A DNA stretch of 64,000 nt from assembly GCA_021401465.1 (NCBI GenBank), contig JADDMT010000031.1, forward strand, positions 186,001 through 250,000. Direction: 5' to 3'. This stretch comes from Teratosphaeria epicoccoides. Its lineage: Eukaryota; Ascomycota; Dothideomycetes; Mycosphaerellales; Teratosphaeriaceae. The notes beneath the pieces are model-generated. The model did no database searches and was not told where the DNA came from. It saw only the letters and a list, made by a program, of their open reading frames with translations. Shown here piece by piece: positions 10,290-21,032 of this stretch; position 1 is the stretch's first letter, and the number at the start of each line of letters is the position of its first letter. A program made the position numbers and the translations under genes.

Positions 10290-12031
10290 ATGCACGGCTT
10301 GACGTTACTCGTTGCCGTCGTAGCCCTTATTGGCTTCGGCGTGCTGTCAGTCTTTAATGCTCTTCAGCGTCGACAGGCATGGTACAAGAACAAGTCCAGC
10401 GAGCCTCCGGGGCCGTCACTGATCCCATGGGTTGGACGCATTCACGACTTGCCGATCGAGTTCATGTGGTTGAAGTTCGCCGAATGGGCGAAGACCTATG
10501 GACCAATCTACAGGACTCAGATGTTGGGTGACTACTTAATTGTCATTTCGGACGAGAAGATCGCGGAAGACTTGCTGGTCAAGCGTTCGAAGACGTACGG
10601 GGACAGGCCACAGATCAGGTCGCTGTTCGACCCAAAAAGCACGAACGGATCAATGGAGTACCTGCCACTGATGGGCAAGAATGGTAAGACGATTCGTGAA
10701 ACACAATGTGGATCGGTTGTTGATGTTCCAATGCAGAATACTGGGCCCGTCAGCGCAAGTTCACCCACGCCTACTTGACCGAAGCGACCAACGCTCGTTA
10801 CTATGGCACACTCTACCACGAGGCCAAGCGATGGAACATGCGTCTGCTCACCGACCCAGACAACTTCGCTTTCTACCTCGAGGACATGGCTGCGAAGGTC
10901 TCCTGCCAGCTCACCTGGGACAATCCCGACCTCAGCGAGTACTGCTGCAAGAGTGCCTGGGGTCTTCTCACTCAGATGTCGCCCGCGGGTCCGATCACCA
11001 ACGTCGTTACTCCCCTGTGGGATCTGCCATTCGCGATCAACCCGTGGAAGATTGCTGAGCGCAAGCGCCACGACGAGCAGCAGGCCTGGTGGATGGACCG
11101 TCTTGTCACCACACGCAAGCTGATGGAGAAGGGCCAGGCCCGTCCATCGTTCACCCGCACGTACCTCGAAGGCGACAAGACCGGCGGTGGTCGGTTGTCT
11201 GGCGACTACGAGGCGTCTTCTGCCATCGGTATGATGGCCCTCGTCGCCATTTTCACGGTTGCCGGTCCGCTGTACTACTTCCTGGTCGCGATGGTCGTCC
11301 ACCCCGAGTGGCAAAAGCGTGTGCAAGACGAGATCGACGAGCAGTGCCGGGGGCGCATGCCCGAGCTCACTGACATGCCCAACCTGCCCGTTCTGCGCGC
11401 CTGCATCAAGGAGACCATGCGCTGGAGGCCCAACGTCCCGACGGGCGTCGCTCACGAGCTGATGGAGGATGATTTCTACAACGGCTACTTCATTCCCAAG
11501 GGCTCTCGCATTCTCCCTCTCGACTGGGCCATGCTTCGCAACGAGACCAAGTACCCCGACCCGGAGGCCTTCCGGCCCGAGCGCTGGCTCGAGCCTAGCT
11601 GGCCGACCTACCAGGAGCCGCTCTCTCAGTACCCCACCATCATGGGCATGAGTTCTTTCGGTTGGGGACAGCGAGCATGTCTCGGCCAGTCGCTCACCCG
11701 TGACGAGACGGTCATCGCTTGCGGTGGTCTGCTCTGGGCATACAACCTGATCCGCAAGAAGGGCGCGGACGGCAGGGACATCGACATTCCGCTGAACAAG
11801 TCCAACTCTTTGTTGATCATCAAGCCTGACGCATTCGAGATGGCTTTCCAGCCCCGAAGCGAGAAGAGGCGACAGCAGATCATCAACGAGTGGGAGGCGA
11901 GCGATGCGGCGGACAAGGCCGACCGCGCCGCTTTCGCCAAGGAGGCAGAGGGCAAGTTTGTGGATTCTGGTTTGGGCACGCCCGTCGACAGCGACACCGA
12001 GGTCGATGCGCGTGCTGAGATGACGGCATGA
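10290..12031 (+). CDS. Cytochrome P450 monooxygenase with atypical I-helix
   Basis: Two exons, 10290-10683 and 10737-12031 (intron GTAAGA...CAG, 53 nt), give 562 aa. The start is the ATG in CACAATG. An N-terminal membrane anchor (about residues 3-27) precedes the proline hinge PPGPSLIPWVGR. The K-helix ExxR appears as KETMRWRP, the PERF region as FRPERW, and the haem-binding loop as FGWGQRACLGQ with the cysteine ligand. The I-helix region reads MMALVAIFTVAGPLYYFL. It lacks the usual acidic-Thr pair (AGxD/ET) used for O2 activation. After the haem domain an extra hydrophilic tail of about 60 residues is rich in Ala, Lys and Asp. It is likely ER-anchored and needs a CPR partner. Substrate unknown. 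Confidence 0.92.
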
Positions 12032-13089
12032 GCGGCGTTTGCTTGGATTGTGGGCGTTCAGGGTACACCGTCGGAGTCTACTACCGTTGAGAGGAGCACA
12101 TGGCACGCGCTGGACCGTCGACTCGAAATAATGTTTGGACAGATGGGTTGTCACGGGGGTTGGAGCTTGACGCGTGAGTCATGTTGGCATTCTTGTCTAG
12201 GTATATATACATAAATTACTATTGTAGATCTGCCTCATCACGTGACATGGAGCTCCGAGACACCTGGTAATATCAGATGGACACCTGGTAATATCAGATG
12301 CATCGCTGGTATGGGGGATGGTTGTGCATTTGATACACTGGTGGTGAGACACGCTACTAGCATTACCTATGTCATTAGAATTGTCGGTATGAATACATAT
12401 ATTGGCGTGGTTGCTGCTCAACCCGTATTACAACAACAAGTACGAGTGACGACACAGTCGATCTGCCAAGCTTTGCAAAACATCCGATGGGCGGTGCCAT
12501 CCTGGAGTCCCTCGTTGAGCACAAGCCATCATCTGTTTGAGGCCCGGACTTGTCGGGGGTTCGGAGCAGACTCCGTGCTGCACAGGGAGGGAGGCTCGGA
12601 AGGTGGCACAGGAAGACAGGCGACTCCCCCGGAGCCAGCGCCGGTGAATGCGGAGCCGATCAAGGTGAAGCTGGTGTTCGCTCATTGGCTGCCCCATCCA
12701 TCTGGCTTCATCGGGAGCGACGACGGCAGCACTTCGGCGTCCCAGCTACCCGGAAGCAGCGTGATCGGAGACCAGAGTGCCACATGTGTCGTGAAACCAA
12801 CGCACCTTCCCTGCTCCGCGTCAGCCACAGCCGTCGTCGACTTCTGACCGCGTGCTCCTCGATCCCTCCTACCTCCGGAGGTACCTCCGTATCACATGCT
12901 TGTTTGTCATTGCTCGGGCTGACAGAAAGTCAACGCATCATAACGCAGATCGGCGGCCGGTGAGTCTCCGTTGCGACGGTTGTCGTCGTAGCTCCTCGTC
13001 TTCGTGGCTTCAGGTAGGTCGGTGGCTTTACATCGCGACACCATCACGCAATCATATCCAAAGGCACCTTCATCTTCTCGTCACGCACC
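12032..13089. other. Intergenic region between P450 and NmrA-like gene
   Basis: Contains the 21-bp tandem duplication at 12259-12300. A 201-codon open frame spans it, but that frame reads straight through the duplication, shows no domain and is not called. Confidence 0.4.
12259..12300. repeat. Perfect 21-bp tandem duplication
   Basis: The unit GACACCTGGTAATATCAGATG occurs twice head to tail with no mismatch, about 230 bp after the P450 stop codon. Confidence 0.9.
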
Positions 13090-14052
13090 ATGGCCAAGAA
13101 CATTCTCGTGACGGGCGCCACTGGCAAGCAAGGCGGTGCCGTCATCGACGCTCTCGCCAACAACCCTTCCTTCACACTCCTTGCCCAGACCAGGAATGCG
13201 GGCGGATCGGCAGCGCAGAGCCTCAAGGCCAAGGGCGCCAACATCAAAGTCGTCCAGGGCGATCAGGAAGATGTTCCACGGCTGTTCAGCAATGCGAAGG
13301 AAGTCGCCGGTGGAGAGTTGTGGGGAGTGTACAGTGTCCAAGTCTCGCAGGGCAAGGGCGTGACGCACGAAGGAGAGATCAAGCAGGGCAAGGCCATGGT
13401 CGATGAGGCTGCCAAGACGGGCGTGAAGCACTTTGTCTACAGCAGTGTTGAGCGTGGCGGAGACGAGGCGAGCTGGAAGAACGAGACGCCCATCCCGCAC
13501 TTCGAGTCGAAGTACCACATTGAGCATTACCTGAAGGACCATGCGGGACCGATGGGATGGACGATCCTCAGGCCGGGTACGTACCGCCCACCGACACGCG
13601 CGGTGCAGACGAGCTGACTGGAGACAGTGGCATTTATGGACAATCTGGCTCCAGGCTTCCCAACCCAGGTCTTCATGGCCGCCATGCGAGAGACACTCGG
13701 TTCCAAGCCGAACCAGTGGGTAGCATGCCACGACATTGGCCAATTCGTCAAGCTCGCCTTCGAGAGTCCGCAGCAGTACAACCACAAGGCCCTTGGTCTG
13801 GCAGGTGACGAGCTCACGTGCCCTCAATTGAGCGACAAGTTTGAGAAGGTCACGGGTAACAGACTGGATGGGACCTTCTGGTTCCTGGGCAGCTTTTTGA
13901 AGTATATGGTTGCTGAGCTGGGGGTCATGATCAACTGGTTTGGCAGTGATGGGTACAAGGCGAACATTTCGGAGTTGAGGAAGGTGCACCCGAAGTTGAT
14001 GGATATGGAGACGTGGATCAAGGAAAAGAGTGCTTTCCAGGCCAAGGCGTAG
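13090..14052 (+). CDS. NmrA-like NAD(P)-binding protein
   Basis: Two exons, 13090-13576 and 13628-14052 (intron GTACGT...CAG, 51 nt), give 303 aa. The N-terminus MAKNILVTGATGKQGGAVID is the glycine-rich Rossmann motif (GxxGxxG) of the NmrA/atypical SDR family. HFVYSSVERGG and WTILRPVAFMDNL follow as in that family. These proteins bind NAD(P) and act as redox sensors (NmrA regulates the GATA factor AreA) or as reductases. The catalytic YxxxK is not evident, which fits a sensor-like or isoflavone-reductase-like role. The gene lies between a P450 and a mitochondrial carrier and faces the carrier convergently, 174 bp away. Confidence 0.88.
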
Positions 14053-14226
14053 GTTGTGAGGTGTCGAAGTGCCACTCTCTCGAACACGGGCACAGCAACA
14101 GCCGAGGAATGAGCACTTTAAAGTCAGGCGTCGCAGTGCGGCGATGTATTGCTTGAGTAGAGGGCTATCTATAGCATAGAAGGAATGATTGGAGTATCAC
14201 ACGCAGCCCAAAATTGGGCAGCTTTA

Positions 14227-15277
14227 TTACAATGTTCTCATGACGCCTTCAAAAGCGACCAAAGCCACAGCATTTGCTGGAAACGCGCGTAGAAAGCAAG
14301 GCAAGAAGCCTCTCCAATACCCTCTCCAACCATCCCTCCGGTAAACTGCCCTCGCAGCATCCTTCCACCTCTTGTACTTTCTCTCTCGTGGGTCCAGACT
14401 ATCCGTCATAATCTGCTGCTTCACCACATCAGACGGGTACGAAGTCAACCAGAAGACCTGCGCGCTGAGCCCACCCGCCCAGAAGTTGATCGCCGGTGTC
14501 GACCACGCGGTGTTGTTCTGGAACCACCGCGTGAGAATGTCGTAGCTGCCCCACCAGGCGAAGAAGAAAGTACGGAAGAGCAGAGTAGAAGAGAGTCCAT
14601 GCCACAGCCCAGCGACGCCGTATCGCCGGAAGATCTTTCGCGTGCAGTCAATCGGTCCGCTGTACAAGCGCTCCGCCTTCGAAGCCTGATACTGCACCTG
14701 CAGCCGCGCCTTCACGTGCTCGACCGGCGCGGCGATGGACGATACCGTCCAGCCTGCGAACAGGCCAGCGACCGCATGTCCCACGGGGGGCAGTCGCTTC
14801 TGCTCCGCGTCCGGCAGGTCGGCGGACTTGCCCCCGGGCTGGGCGCGCAGCGGCTGGAAGACGTGCTCGTTCAGCAGTCGGCGGTAGAGGGTCAGGGAGC
14901 CGAGCATGAGGCTGTCCATGCACATCCAGCCCACGAGGGGAGGGGTGGCGCCTTTGTAGATGCCATAGACGCCTTCTTTGCGGAGAGTCTGGAGGACGCA
15001 GTCGAGAGGGCCGACGAACTGGGATTTCGGGGCGGTCTGGAGACGGACTTTGATGGTGTCGAAGGGGTGTCTGTTCGTGGACTTAGCTGTATGAACTTTT
15101 CTGGATGGAGATGGACGTGACCTGCCCGACGCTCAGCTTTGCGATGCCCGAGAAGACGCCTGCTATGAAGCCCTTGGAATTTCCTCCTTTCGGCGCAACA
15201 GCTATTGCTCGTGTTCTCTCTTGTTCGCGGCTGGATGTGCTCATCGAAGCCTCGGCATCTTTGACCGTGGTGGACAT
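14227..15277 (-). CDS. Mitochondrial carrier family (SLC25) transporter
   Basis: Minus strand, modelled as exons 15126-15277 and 14227-15070, 331 aa. Repeat 1 has HPFDTIKVRLQT, repeat 2 APVEHVKARLQVQY and repeat 3 YPSDVVKQQIM, the three Px[DE]xxK signatures of SLC25 carriers. Six membrane helices are expected in the inner mitochondrial membrane. GFIAGVFSGIAKLSVG joining to HPFDTIK matches my recollection of a fungal YMC/ornithine-carrier-like subgroup. To join these in frame without extra residues the intron must begin with GC (GCAGGT) and end with CAG at 15071. The GT-donor alternative three codons later would insert Gln-Val-Thr before HPFD. The start is the ATG at 15277, because the longer upstream frame begins with GTG. 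The transported substrate is probably an amino acid or keto acid, but I cannot fix it. Confidence 0.88.
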
Positions 15278-15549
15278 ATTCCAGTCACACCGTGTACGCG
15301 CTTCGGCCGATGTTCGTGGGGGGGCATCCCTTCTCGACACAACACTCGCTTACCTTAGGAGAAAGCATGTGAAGATGGATTATGCTTACTTATCGCGGAC
15401 ATTTGTTTACTCGATGACCCGGTGCACAACGACGTCATGATCGCCAGGGCAGATCGGACTGACCAGATTCAAGATGTAGGCGATCCGCAAGCACGACCTT
15501 GGACGCAGGTTCTCTTTACCTGGTTATATTTGCCTGTTGGTCACACGTG

Positions 15550-16533
15550 ATGGCCAGCACACAGGCCAGCGGTGGAGCGGCAGCAACAGCCAACCCTCAC
15601 CCCGAGAGAGTGGTGGACAGTCCAAAAGTCTGGACGACTCTCATAACCAACACCGCATATCTTCCGGGACTTCTCACGCTCGATGCTTCGCTCAAACATG
15701 TTCGCTCCAAGTATCCGCTTGTGGCCCTCTACACCGATTCGTTCCCAGCCGATGGTCATACCGCGTTGGATCGCCGAGGGATACCCAAGAAGCGCATACC
15801 TTACCTGCTACCCAAGATGCACAAAGACTTCGCAGACGACCCACGATTCTATGATTGTTGGTCGAAACTCACTCCGTTCTCCCTTGTCGAGTATGAGCGA
15901 GTTGTCCAACTGGATAGCGATATGATGGCGCTGCAGAATATGGACGAGTTGATGGAGACTCCTCTTGATGGTCCTGAGCTGCAGGGCAAAGGCGACAGGG
16001 TATTCGCAGCAAGTCACGCCTGTGTCTGTAATCCGTTGAAGAAGCCACACTACCCGAAAGACTGGATACCCGAGAACTGTGCCTTCACCAGCCAGCACGG
16101 TCAGCCAGAAAAGGCGCAAGTGGAAGGGGCGAGTAATATGGCGGGCCTTGCGATGCCGAACGGCGGCCTGCAGGTCGTGACCCCGAGCTCACAAGTTTAC
16201 AACAACATCTTGAGCACGCTGGAGGGCAACACAACTATCAACTTTGATTTCGCAGACCAGTCTCTGCTCGCGAATTTGTTCCCCGGGCGTTGGGTGACGC
16301 TTCCCTATGTCTATAATGCGTTGAAGACGCTAAGGTGGAAGGGAGTGCATGATGCGATTTGGAGGGATGAGAAGGTGAAGAATATGCATTATTTGTTGTC
16401 GCCGAAGCCGTGGGATGAAACGGAAGAGGACAAGAGGAAGCCAGATAGGGACGGGCCGAATGAGTGGTGGTGGGACGTTACCCGGCGAAGGAAGGCTGAG
16501 GAGAAGGCGAAGGGTATTGAAGATGACTTTTGA
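15550..16533 (+). CDS. GT8-family glycosyltransferase (galactinol synthase/glycogenin-like)
   Basis: Intronless, 327 aa from the ATG at 15550; a longer frame upstream would start on TTG. WTTLITNTAYLPGLLTL near the N-terminus is the nucleotide-sugar-binding start of GT8 enzymes. VVQLDSDMMALQNMDEL contains the DxD metal-binding motif. FDFADQSLLANLF and LPYVYNALKTLRW follow, as in fungal galactinol synthase/glycogenin-like proteins, with the C-terminal HYLLSPKPW. It should transfer a sugar from a UDP- or GDP-sugar with retention of configuration. There is no signal peptide or clear membrane anchor, so it is probably cytosolic. The C-terminus is a charged Lys/Glu tail. The acceptor is unknown. 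Confidence 0.88.
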   Translation: MASTQASGGAAATANPHPERVVDSPKVWTTLITNTAYLPGLLTLDASLKHVRSKYPLVALYTDSFPADGHTALDRRGIPKKRIPYLLPKMHKDFADDPRFYDCWSKLTPFSLVEYERVVQLDSDMMALQNMDELMETPLDGPELQGKGDRVFAASHACVCNPLKKPHYPKDWIPENCAFTSQHGQPEKAQVEGASNMAGLAMPNGGLQVVTPSSQVYNNILSTLEGNTTINFDFADQSLLANLFPGRWVTLPYVYNALKTLRWKGVHDAIWRDEKVKNMHYLLSPKPWDETEEDKRKPDRDGPNEWWWDVTRRRKAEEKAKGIEDDF

Positions 16534-17102
16534 GCTGTTGGATGCCGGTGCTTGGGGAAGCCGTATCGTCCCAAAGGGGAGGGCTCACAGAAAGAACTGC
16601 AGAAGGAGTGACTTCTTGGCATGATGCCGCGCCACAAGCGTGAACACGATCTGGGAGGCACGGTTCCTCCGCGAAGCCCACTAGCATGTTTTGTGCATTT
16701 CTCGTCGTCAAAGCCACACGGCCTAGCTCCATGTATGTACCATGAGCCACGCGCCGGGGAGGCGACGCCATGACATTCCCTACCATTGTTTGCATGTGAA
16801 AGCTCCGAGGCATCTCATAGTGTAGCGTTGTGCGGGGCTGAACGCCGGGGCATCACCCACTGACCAGCAGAACCCTACGGAACGGGAGCGCCTGGGAACC
16901 TTGGGAGGTCGCGCCTATGCCCTCGGTCGTCCGATAGACGTTCTATGTGTACGAGTGCGATGATGGTACAAGGACGGTAGGCACCAGAATAACAGAACTT
17001 TCTTTGGCGCACTTCATCAAGGCCGGTGCAGCCGTCTCCTCCTCCTCCTCCTCCTCCTCCTCCTCCTCCTGAAACTACTGTCAGGCTCACATCCACCCCA
17101 TC
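16534..17102. other. Promoter region of the second P450 gene
   Basis: No gene seen. It ends in a pure trinucleotide run (17037-17070) immediately before the P450 start codon. Confidence 0.45.
17037..17070. repeat. (CTC)n trinucleotide run
   Basis: About 11 uninterrupted CTC/TCC units end 32 bp before the P450 ATG, so the run is probably in its 5' UTR or core promoter as a pyrimidine tract. Confidence 0.9.
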
Positions 17103-18828
17103 ATGTCGTCGTCGCCAATCCCAATACCTGCATTCTTCGTGCTGGGCACCGCCCTCTTGTCGGCTCTGCTGGTCACCGTCTTCCCCGAGCAATTCCCTGA
17201 CCATCCACTCTTGCTCGTGTCATCCACGCTCTTGGCCATCGAAATCGTGGTGTACACGATATATACAATCTCAATCTATCCGAGGTTCATCTCGAAGTTG
17301 AGGGCTCTTCCGCTTGCGCCGGTATGTACCCTGTCGATCTCTCGCGCTACTACAGCAGGCATTCACAGTAAACTCATAGGGCAGCTACCTCCTCCTCGGA
17401 CATGGCTTTGCAGCGTTTGAGCGACCGCCTGGACGGAGCTTCGCCAAGTGGTTGAAGGAGGTGCCGAATGAGGGGCTCATCCGCTTCTATGGCTTCTTCA
17501 ATACTGATCGCGTACTGCTGGCCAGCCCGAAGGCCTTGGGCGAACTTTTGGTTTCCAAGACATACGACTTTGAGAAGCCCAAGCCTGCACGGGACTTTTT
17601 GCGCAACATCTTGGGCGATGGCCTCATCATCGTGGAAGGCGATGTCCACAAGTTCCAGCGAAAGAACATTATGCCCATGTTCAGCTTCCGATCGATCAAG
17701 GAGTTATATCCCATTTTCTGGAGCAAGTCGGTGCAAATGGTGAATGGGATAGCCCAGCAGGTTGCAGAGAGTCCAGAGCCGAGCGGCGCCAAGGCTTCAG
17801 TCGTCGAGATCAACCACTGGGCCAACCAGGTCACCATGGACATTATCGGGCTCGCAGCAATGGGTCGTGACATCAATGCCTTGAAGAACAGCGACGACCC
17901 GCTGGTGCAGAACTACGAGGAGATCCTGGAACCAACAGTGGAAAAACAAATTTTCTTCCTCATCTGTCTTCTCTTCCCAGGAAATTGGATCTCATACCTG
18001 CCATGGAAGGTCGTTAAGCGGTTCAACTTCCTCATACCAACCCTCAACAAGATCTGCCTCGACTTCATTCGCACCAAAAAGGAAAAGATGAAAAGCAACC
18101 CCGACAACAAGGACATCCTCTCTCTCCTGCTCCGCTCAAACAATTTCTCAGACGAGCAACTCGTCGACCAGCTCCTCACCTTCCTCGCCGCAGGCCACGA
18201 GACGACTTCCTCGGCTTTCACCTGGTCCGGTTTCCTCCTCTCCAAGCACCTAGACATCCAAGTCGCTCTCCGCGAAGAAGTCCGCAAGAACGTTCCATCT
18301 CCCAACGAGCCTCTCCCGCCGGACACCGACCTCGCCTCCATCCTCGAATCCCTCCCTCTCCTCAACGGCGTCTGCAACGAAGTCCTCCGTCTGTTCCCAA
18401 CAGTACCCACCACCGTCCGCTGGGCCATGCGCGATACCTCTCTTGTCGGCTACCCCATCCCGTCCGGCACCGAGCTCATCCTTTCGATCTGGGCCATCAA
18501 CCGAAGCCCGGAATTCTGGGGATCTGACGCCGAGGAGTTTGTGCCGAAGCGCTGGATCGATGTCGATGAGGCCACGGGCGAGGAGAGGCCTAATAACTCC
18601 GGTGGCGCACCGAGCAACTATGCTAATCTTACTTTCTTGCACGGCCCTCGGTCATGCATTGGGCAAGGGTTTGCGAAGGCGGAGCTGAGGGCACTGGTTG
18701 CGACGTTTGTGGGAAGCTTTGACATTGCCATGGCGGATCCGAATGAGGTGGTGATTCCGCATGGTGTGGTCACGACGAAGCCGAAGAATGGAATGCACTT
18801 GCGTTTGCAGAAATTGGATGGATGGTAG
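17103..18828 (+). CDS. Cytochrome P450 monooxygenase (classical, membrane-anchored)
   Basis: Two exons, 17103-17321 and 17380-18828 (intron GTATGT...TAG, 58 nt), give 555 aa. Two hydrophobic N-terminal segments (about residues 7-24 and 37-58) precede a hinge. The body has FLAAGHETTSSAF, the I-helix with the acid-Thr pair. NEVLRLFPTVPTTVR contains the K-helix ExxR, FVPKRW is the PERF-like segment, and HGPRSCIGQGFAKAEL is the haem loop with its cysteine. All hallmarks of an active microsomal P450 are present, in contrast to the other P450 at 10.3-12.0 kb. The GLIRFYGFFNTDRVLL and YDFEKPK motifs place it with fungal P450s related to CYP3/CYP5-like clans. Substrate unknown. Confidence 0.93.
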
Positions 18829-19016
18829 ATAACGTGGCTAACGGGAAGCTTGGAGTGCTTAGGATACCCAATTGGCGGGTCTTTCTGTATTCAGGCCCTA
18901 AGAATACCTCAAAGTACGATCATGATCTATAAGATGCCTGCATCTCAGAGCCCATCGAGGGCGCTTTCCAGAAGCTGCCACAAGCTGCCATGACCTACGC
19001 CATTGGCCGGCAACAG

Positions 19017-19700
19017 CTAAAGGCGGCGGTAGTCCAGCTGCAGCCGATACTCCCAGCAAAGAAAGAACCAAAAGTCTTTTGCACTCGCACATTCACGCGT
19101 GACCGGCCAGTCCTGGGCCGTGGAACCTGGCGCATTGTAGATCGTAGCACACTTCTCCTGCGGATTACCCAGTTGCAGGAAACGTCTCTCGTTGATGAAC
19201 GGATCACCATTGAGCGCGCTCAGGTCGTACCAAACCTCCATGACACCCTGTTCATTCTAGGTCTGCGCAAACTCGACCTGATAGACGTTGTCCAATCTCT
19301 GCGTCGCGTCCTTGCTCAGCTTGATACAAACGCCTCTGCCGTTCACGATAGCCTGAACTGGGGTGTGGTACTGGCTTTGTCCGAATTGACAACATGTCGA
19401 TGATTCTCTCGTGGCTCTGCTGGTGCGAGCGATTTCCGCTGCCGCACAAAGGGTCTTGACCAGTAGCGCGCGAGTCTGAGGATGCGCGAGGGATGATGCA
19501 GCGTCCATTGGACGGGCGAACACCAGCAGATATTCTGGAATCGCCCTCAGCGAGCTCATTTCCCGCAGATGGCCAGAGGATACTCGCTTCAAGTGCTCAG
19601 CTTGAATTTCATTCTCTTTCGTTTTGCGTTGACGCAGCTGGATGCACGCAGGCCTAAAAGGCCCGGAAAGTGTCGAAGTCAAGCTAGCCTTCGATGGCAC
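19017..19700 (-). pseudogene. Broken hypothetical gene with an in-frame TAG
   Basis: One minus-strand frame reads coding-like text from about 19640 down to 19017: EYLLVFARPMDAASSLAHPQ, then VYQVEFAQT, then a TAG at 19257-19259. In the same frame it continues as MEVWYDLSALNGDPFIN and ends WEYRLQLDYRRL. The two halves read as one protein of the lineage-specific hypothetical type. The TAG can arise from CAG by a C-to-T change. No plausible intron of normal size removes the stop. The upper end overlaps the opposite-strand frame starting at 19642, so its true start is uncertain. Function unknown. Confidence 0.45.
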
Positions 19701-20070
19701 GAGCAGCTACCAGCGCGCATTCACGAGCCCCTATTGTGCCTTGCCTGTACTCGCCGTCAAGTTGTGCAGCTATGTCAGGACTTACAAGGCGACAGGCACG
19801 TCTCGGAATCCCAAGACGTTCAGGCGCTACGATCATGCTTTCAGCGCCTACTTGATAGATTCTTGGGAATTCGATGTCTTCAAGCTGTACGAGGCCATGT
19901 GCGAGGCTATTGTGCGTATGATGAAGGCTCATGCCAGGTGGGTGTGGGGACGAGGATTGTGGCGAAAGCGGGTGCCGCATGAGAATCCGCTGCGCAGGTT
20001 TCATGTCGGAGAGGATGAGTATGAAGACTCGATGTCCTTCTACCTCACAATGTCGAGACCAATGTATTGA
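19642..20070 (+). CDS. Hypothetical protein fragment
   Basis: Open frame of 142 aa without known domain. It contains VEVKLAFDGTSSYQRAF, which resembles VELAFDGTNGHQRTP in the broken gene at 20440-21032, suggesting two related copies lie in tandem. The rest (FRRYDHAFSAYLIDSWEFD and YEAMCEAIVRMMKAHARW) looks coding. An upstream part with the F-box-like start seen in the second copy is missing, so this may be a truncated remnant. Confidence 0.35.
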   Translation: MHAGLKGPESVEVKLAFDGTSSYQRAFTSPYCALPVLAVKLCSYVRTYKATGTSRNPKTFRRYDHAFSAYLIDSWEFDVFKLYEAMCEAIVRMMKAHARWVWGRGLWRKRVPHENPLRRFHVGEDEYEDSMSFYLTMSRPMY

Positions 20071-20439
20071 GAGCTTTGGAAATATCGAGAGCAGCCGGAA
20101 CGCAAGAGCGCCATTGTGGCAGAGGGATTGGGGCCGACTATCCTCTTGGGGAACGCCGGTAATGTAGAAGCGAGCGATCTGGCAGAGGTGTCAGCCAAGT
20201 GGTACCGATCCTTGTGCTGTGTGGGCTCGGCATCTCTGGTCAATCCTGTTCCTGTAAGCGCGATCGTCCGTCAAATTGCTCCCATTGTGCTTCGCTTTCG
20301 TTCTCTTTCCTCTGCACGGACCTTCTGTTAAGCAAGGTCTTACACCAGACTTGAAAGTACGCTCCCGGTCCGTGCGCTTCACGTTCATCCTCTCCTTGAA
20401 ACTTCTTCGACATTGCACTTCCTCTCGACAACAACACCC

Positions 20440-21032
20440 ATGATGGGCCAAGCACGTCTCCCCCGCCGCACCAAAGCAGCAACAGCAGCCAAAGCATCCC
20501 GCACCAGGCGGCCCACAGGATTCCTCGATCTGTCTCCCGAACTTCGAAACCAGATCTACGAGTACCTCCTCACCGGCCATATCCGCTCGAGGAGCTCGCC
20601 GAGCACATCGACACATATCGTGCAGCATACAAGGCCCACCGTATATTTCAAGGAAGTTTTTCACCGGAGAATTGCCGGTTGAGCTCGCATTCGACGGCAC
20701 CAATGGCCACCAGCGCACGCCACAAACCCTATACAAGCTTGTGACACTGATCCAGAACGTAACAAGACTCATCCCAGTTTCGTACGATATTACGGGTTCG
20801 CTGCAGATGCCTGAAGGTTTTAAAGCATTGGAGCGCGGAAGTGAATGAGTTTATTCTCAGCACCGAGGATCCCGCTGCGTATGATTGGATGCTATTCTCA
20901 AATGATGTCTTTGTTGAGATGGAGGATCGTGCGGAAAAATTGCTGAGACGAGACGCATTGCAGATCTGGTTGCCATTGCAGTCTATCAGGAGGCGTGTTC
21001 TAGAGGATACGGAGGCTGGAGGGGGCCGATAG
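20440..21032 (+). pseudogene. Frame-broken F-box-like hypothetical gene
   Basis: The start MMGQARLPRR at 20440 leads to FLDLSPELRNQIYEYLLTG, the F-box-like opening common in small Dothideomycete hypotheticals. Coding text then changes frame near 20655 (VELAFDGTNGHQR, VTRLIPVSYDITGSLQM) and again near 20820 (HWSAEVNEFILSTEDPAAYDW), ending at a TAG near 21032. Two frameshifts explain this most simply. A 45-nt GTATAT...GAG intron could account for the first switch, but none of normal size accounts for the second. Probably inactive. Confidence 0.45.

Noticed and set aside
10532..12154. 540-codon minus-strand frame
   Set aside because: It is the antisense shadow of the P450 gene, whose own frame carries all P450 motifs.
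10290..18828. Possible secondary-metabolite gene cluster (two P450s, FAD monooxygenase, NmrA, carrier, GT8)
   Set aside because: No backbone enzyme (PKS, NRPS, terpene synthase) or cluster regulator is present; proximity alone is insufficient.
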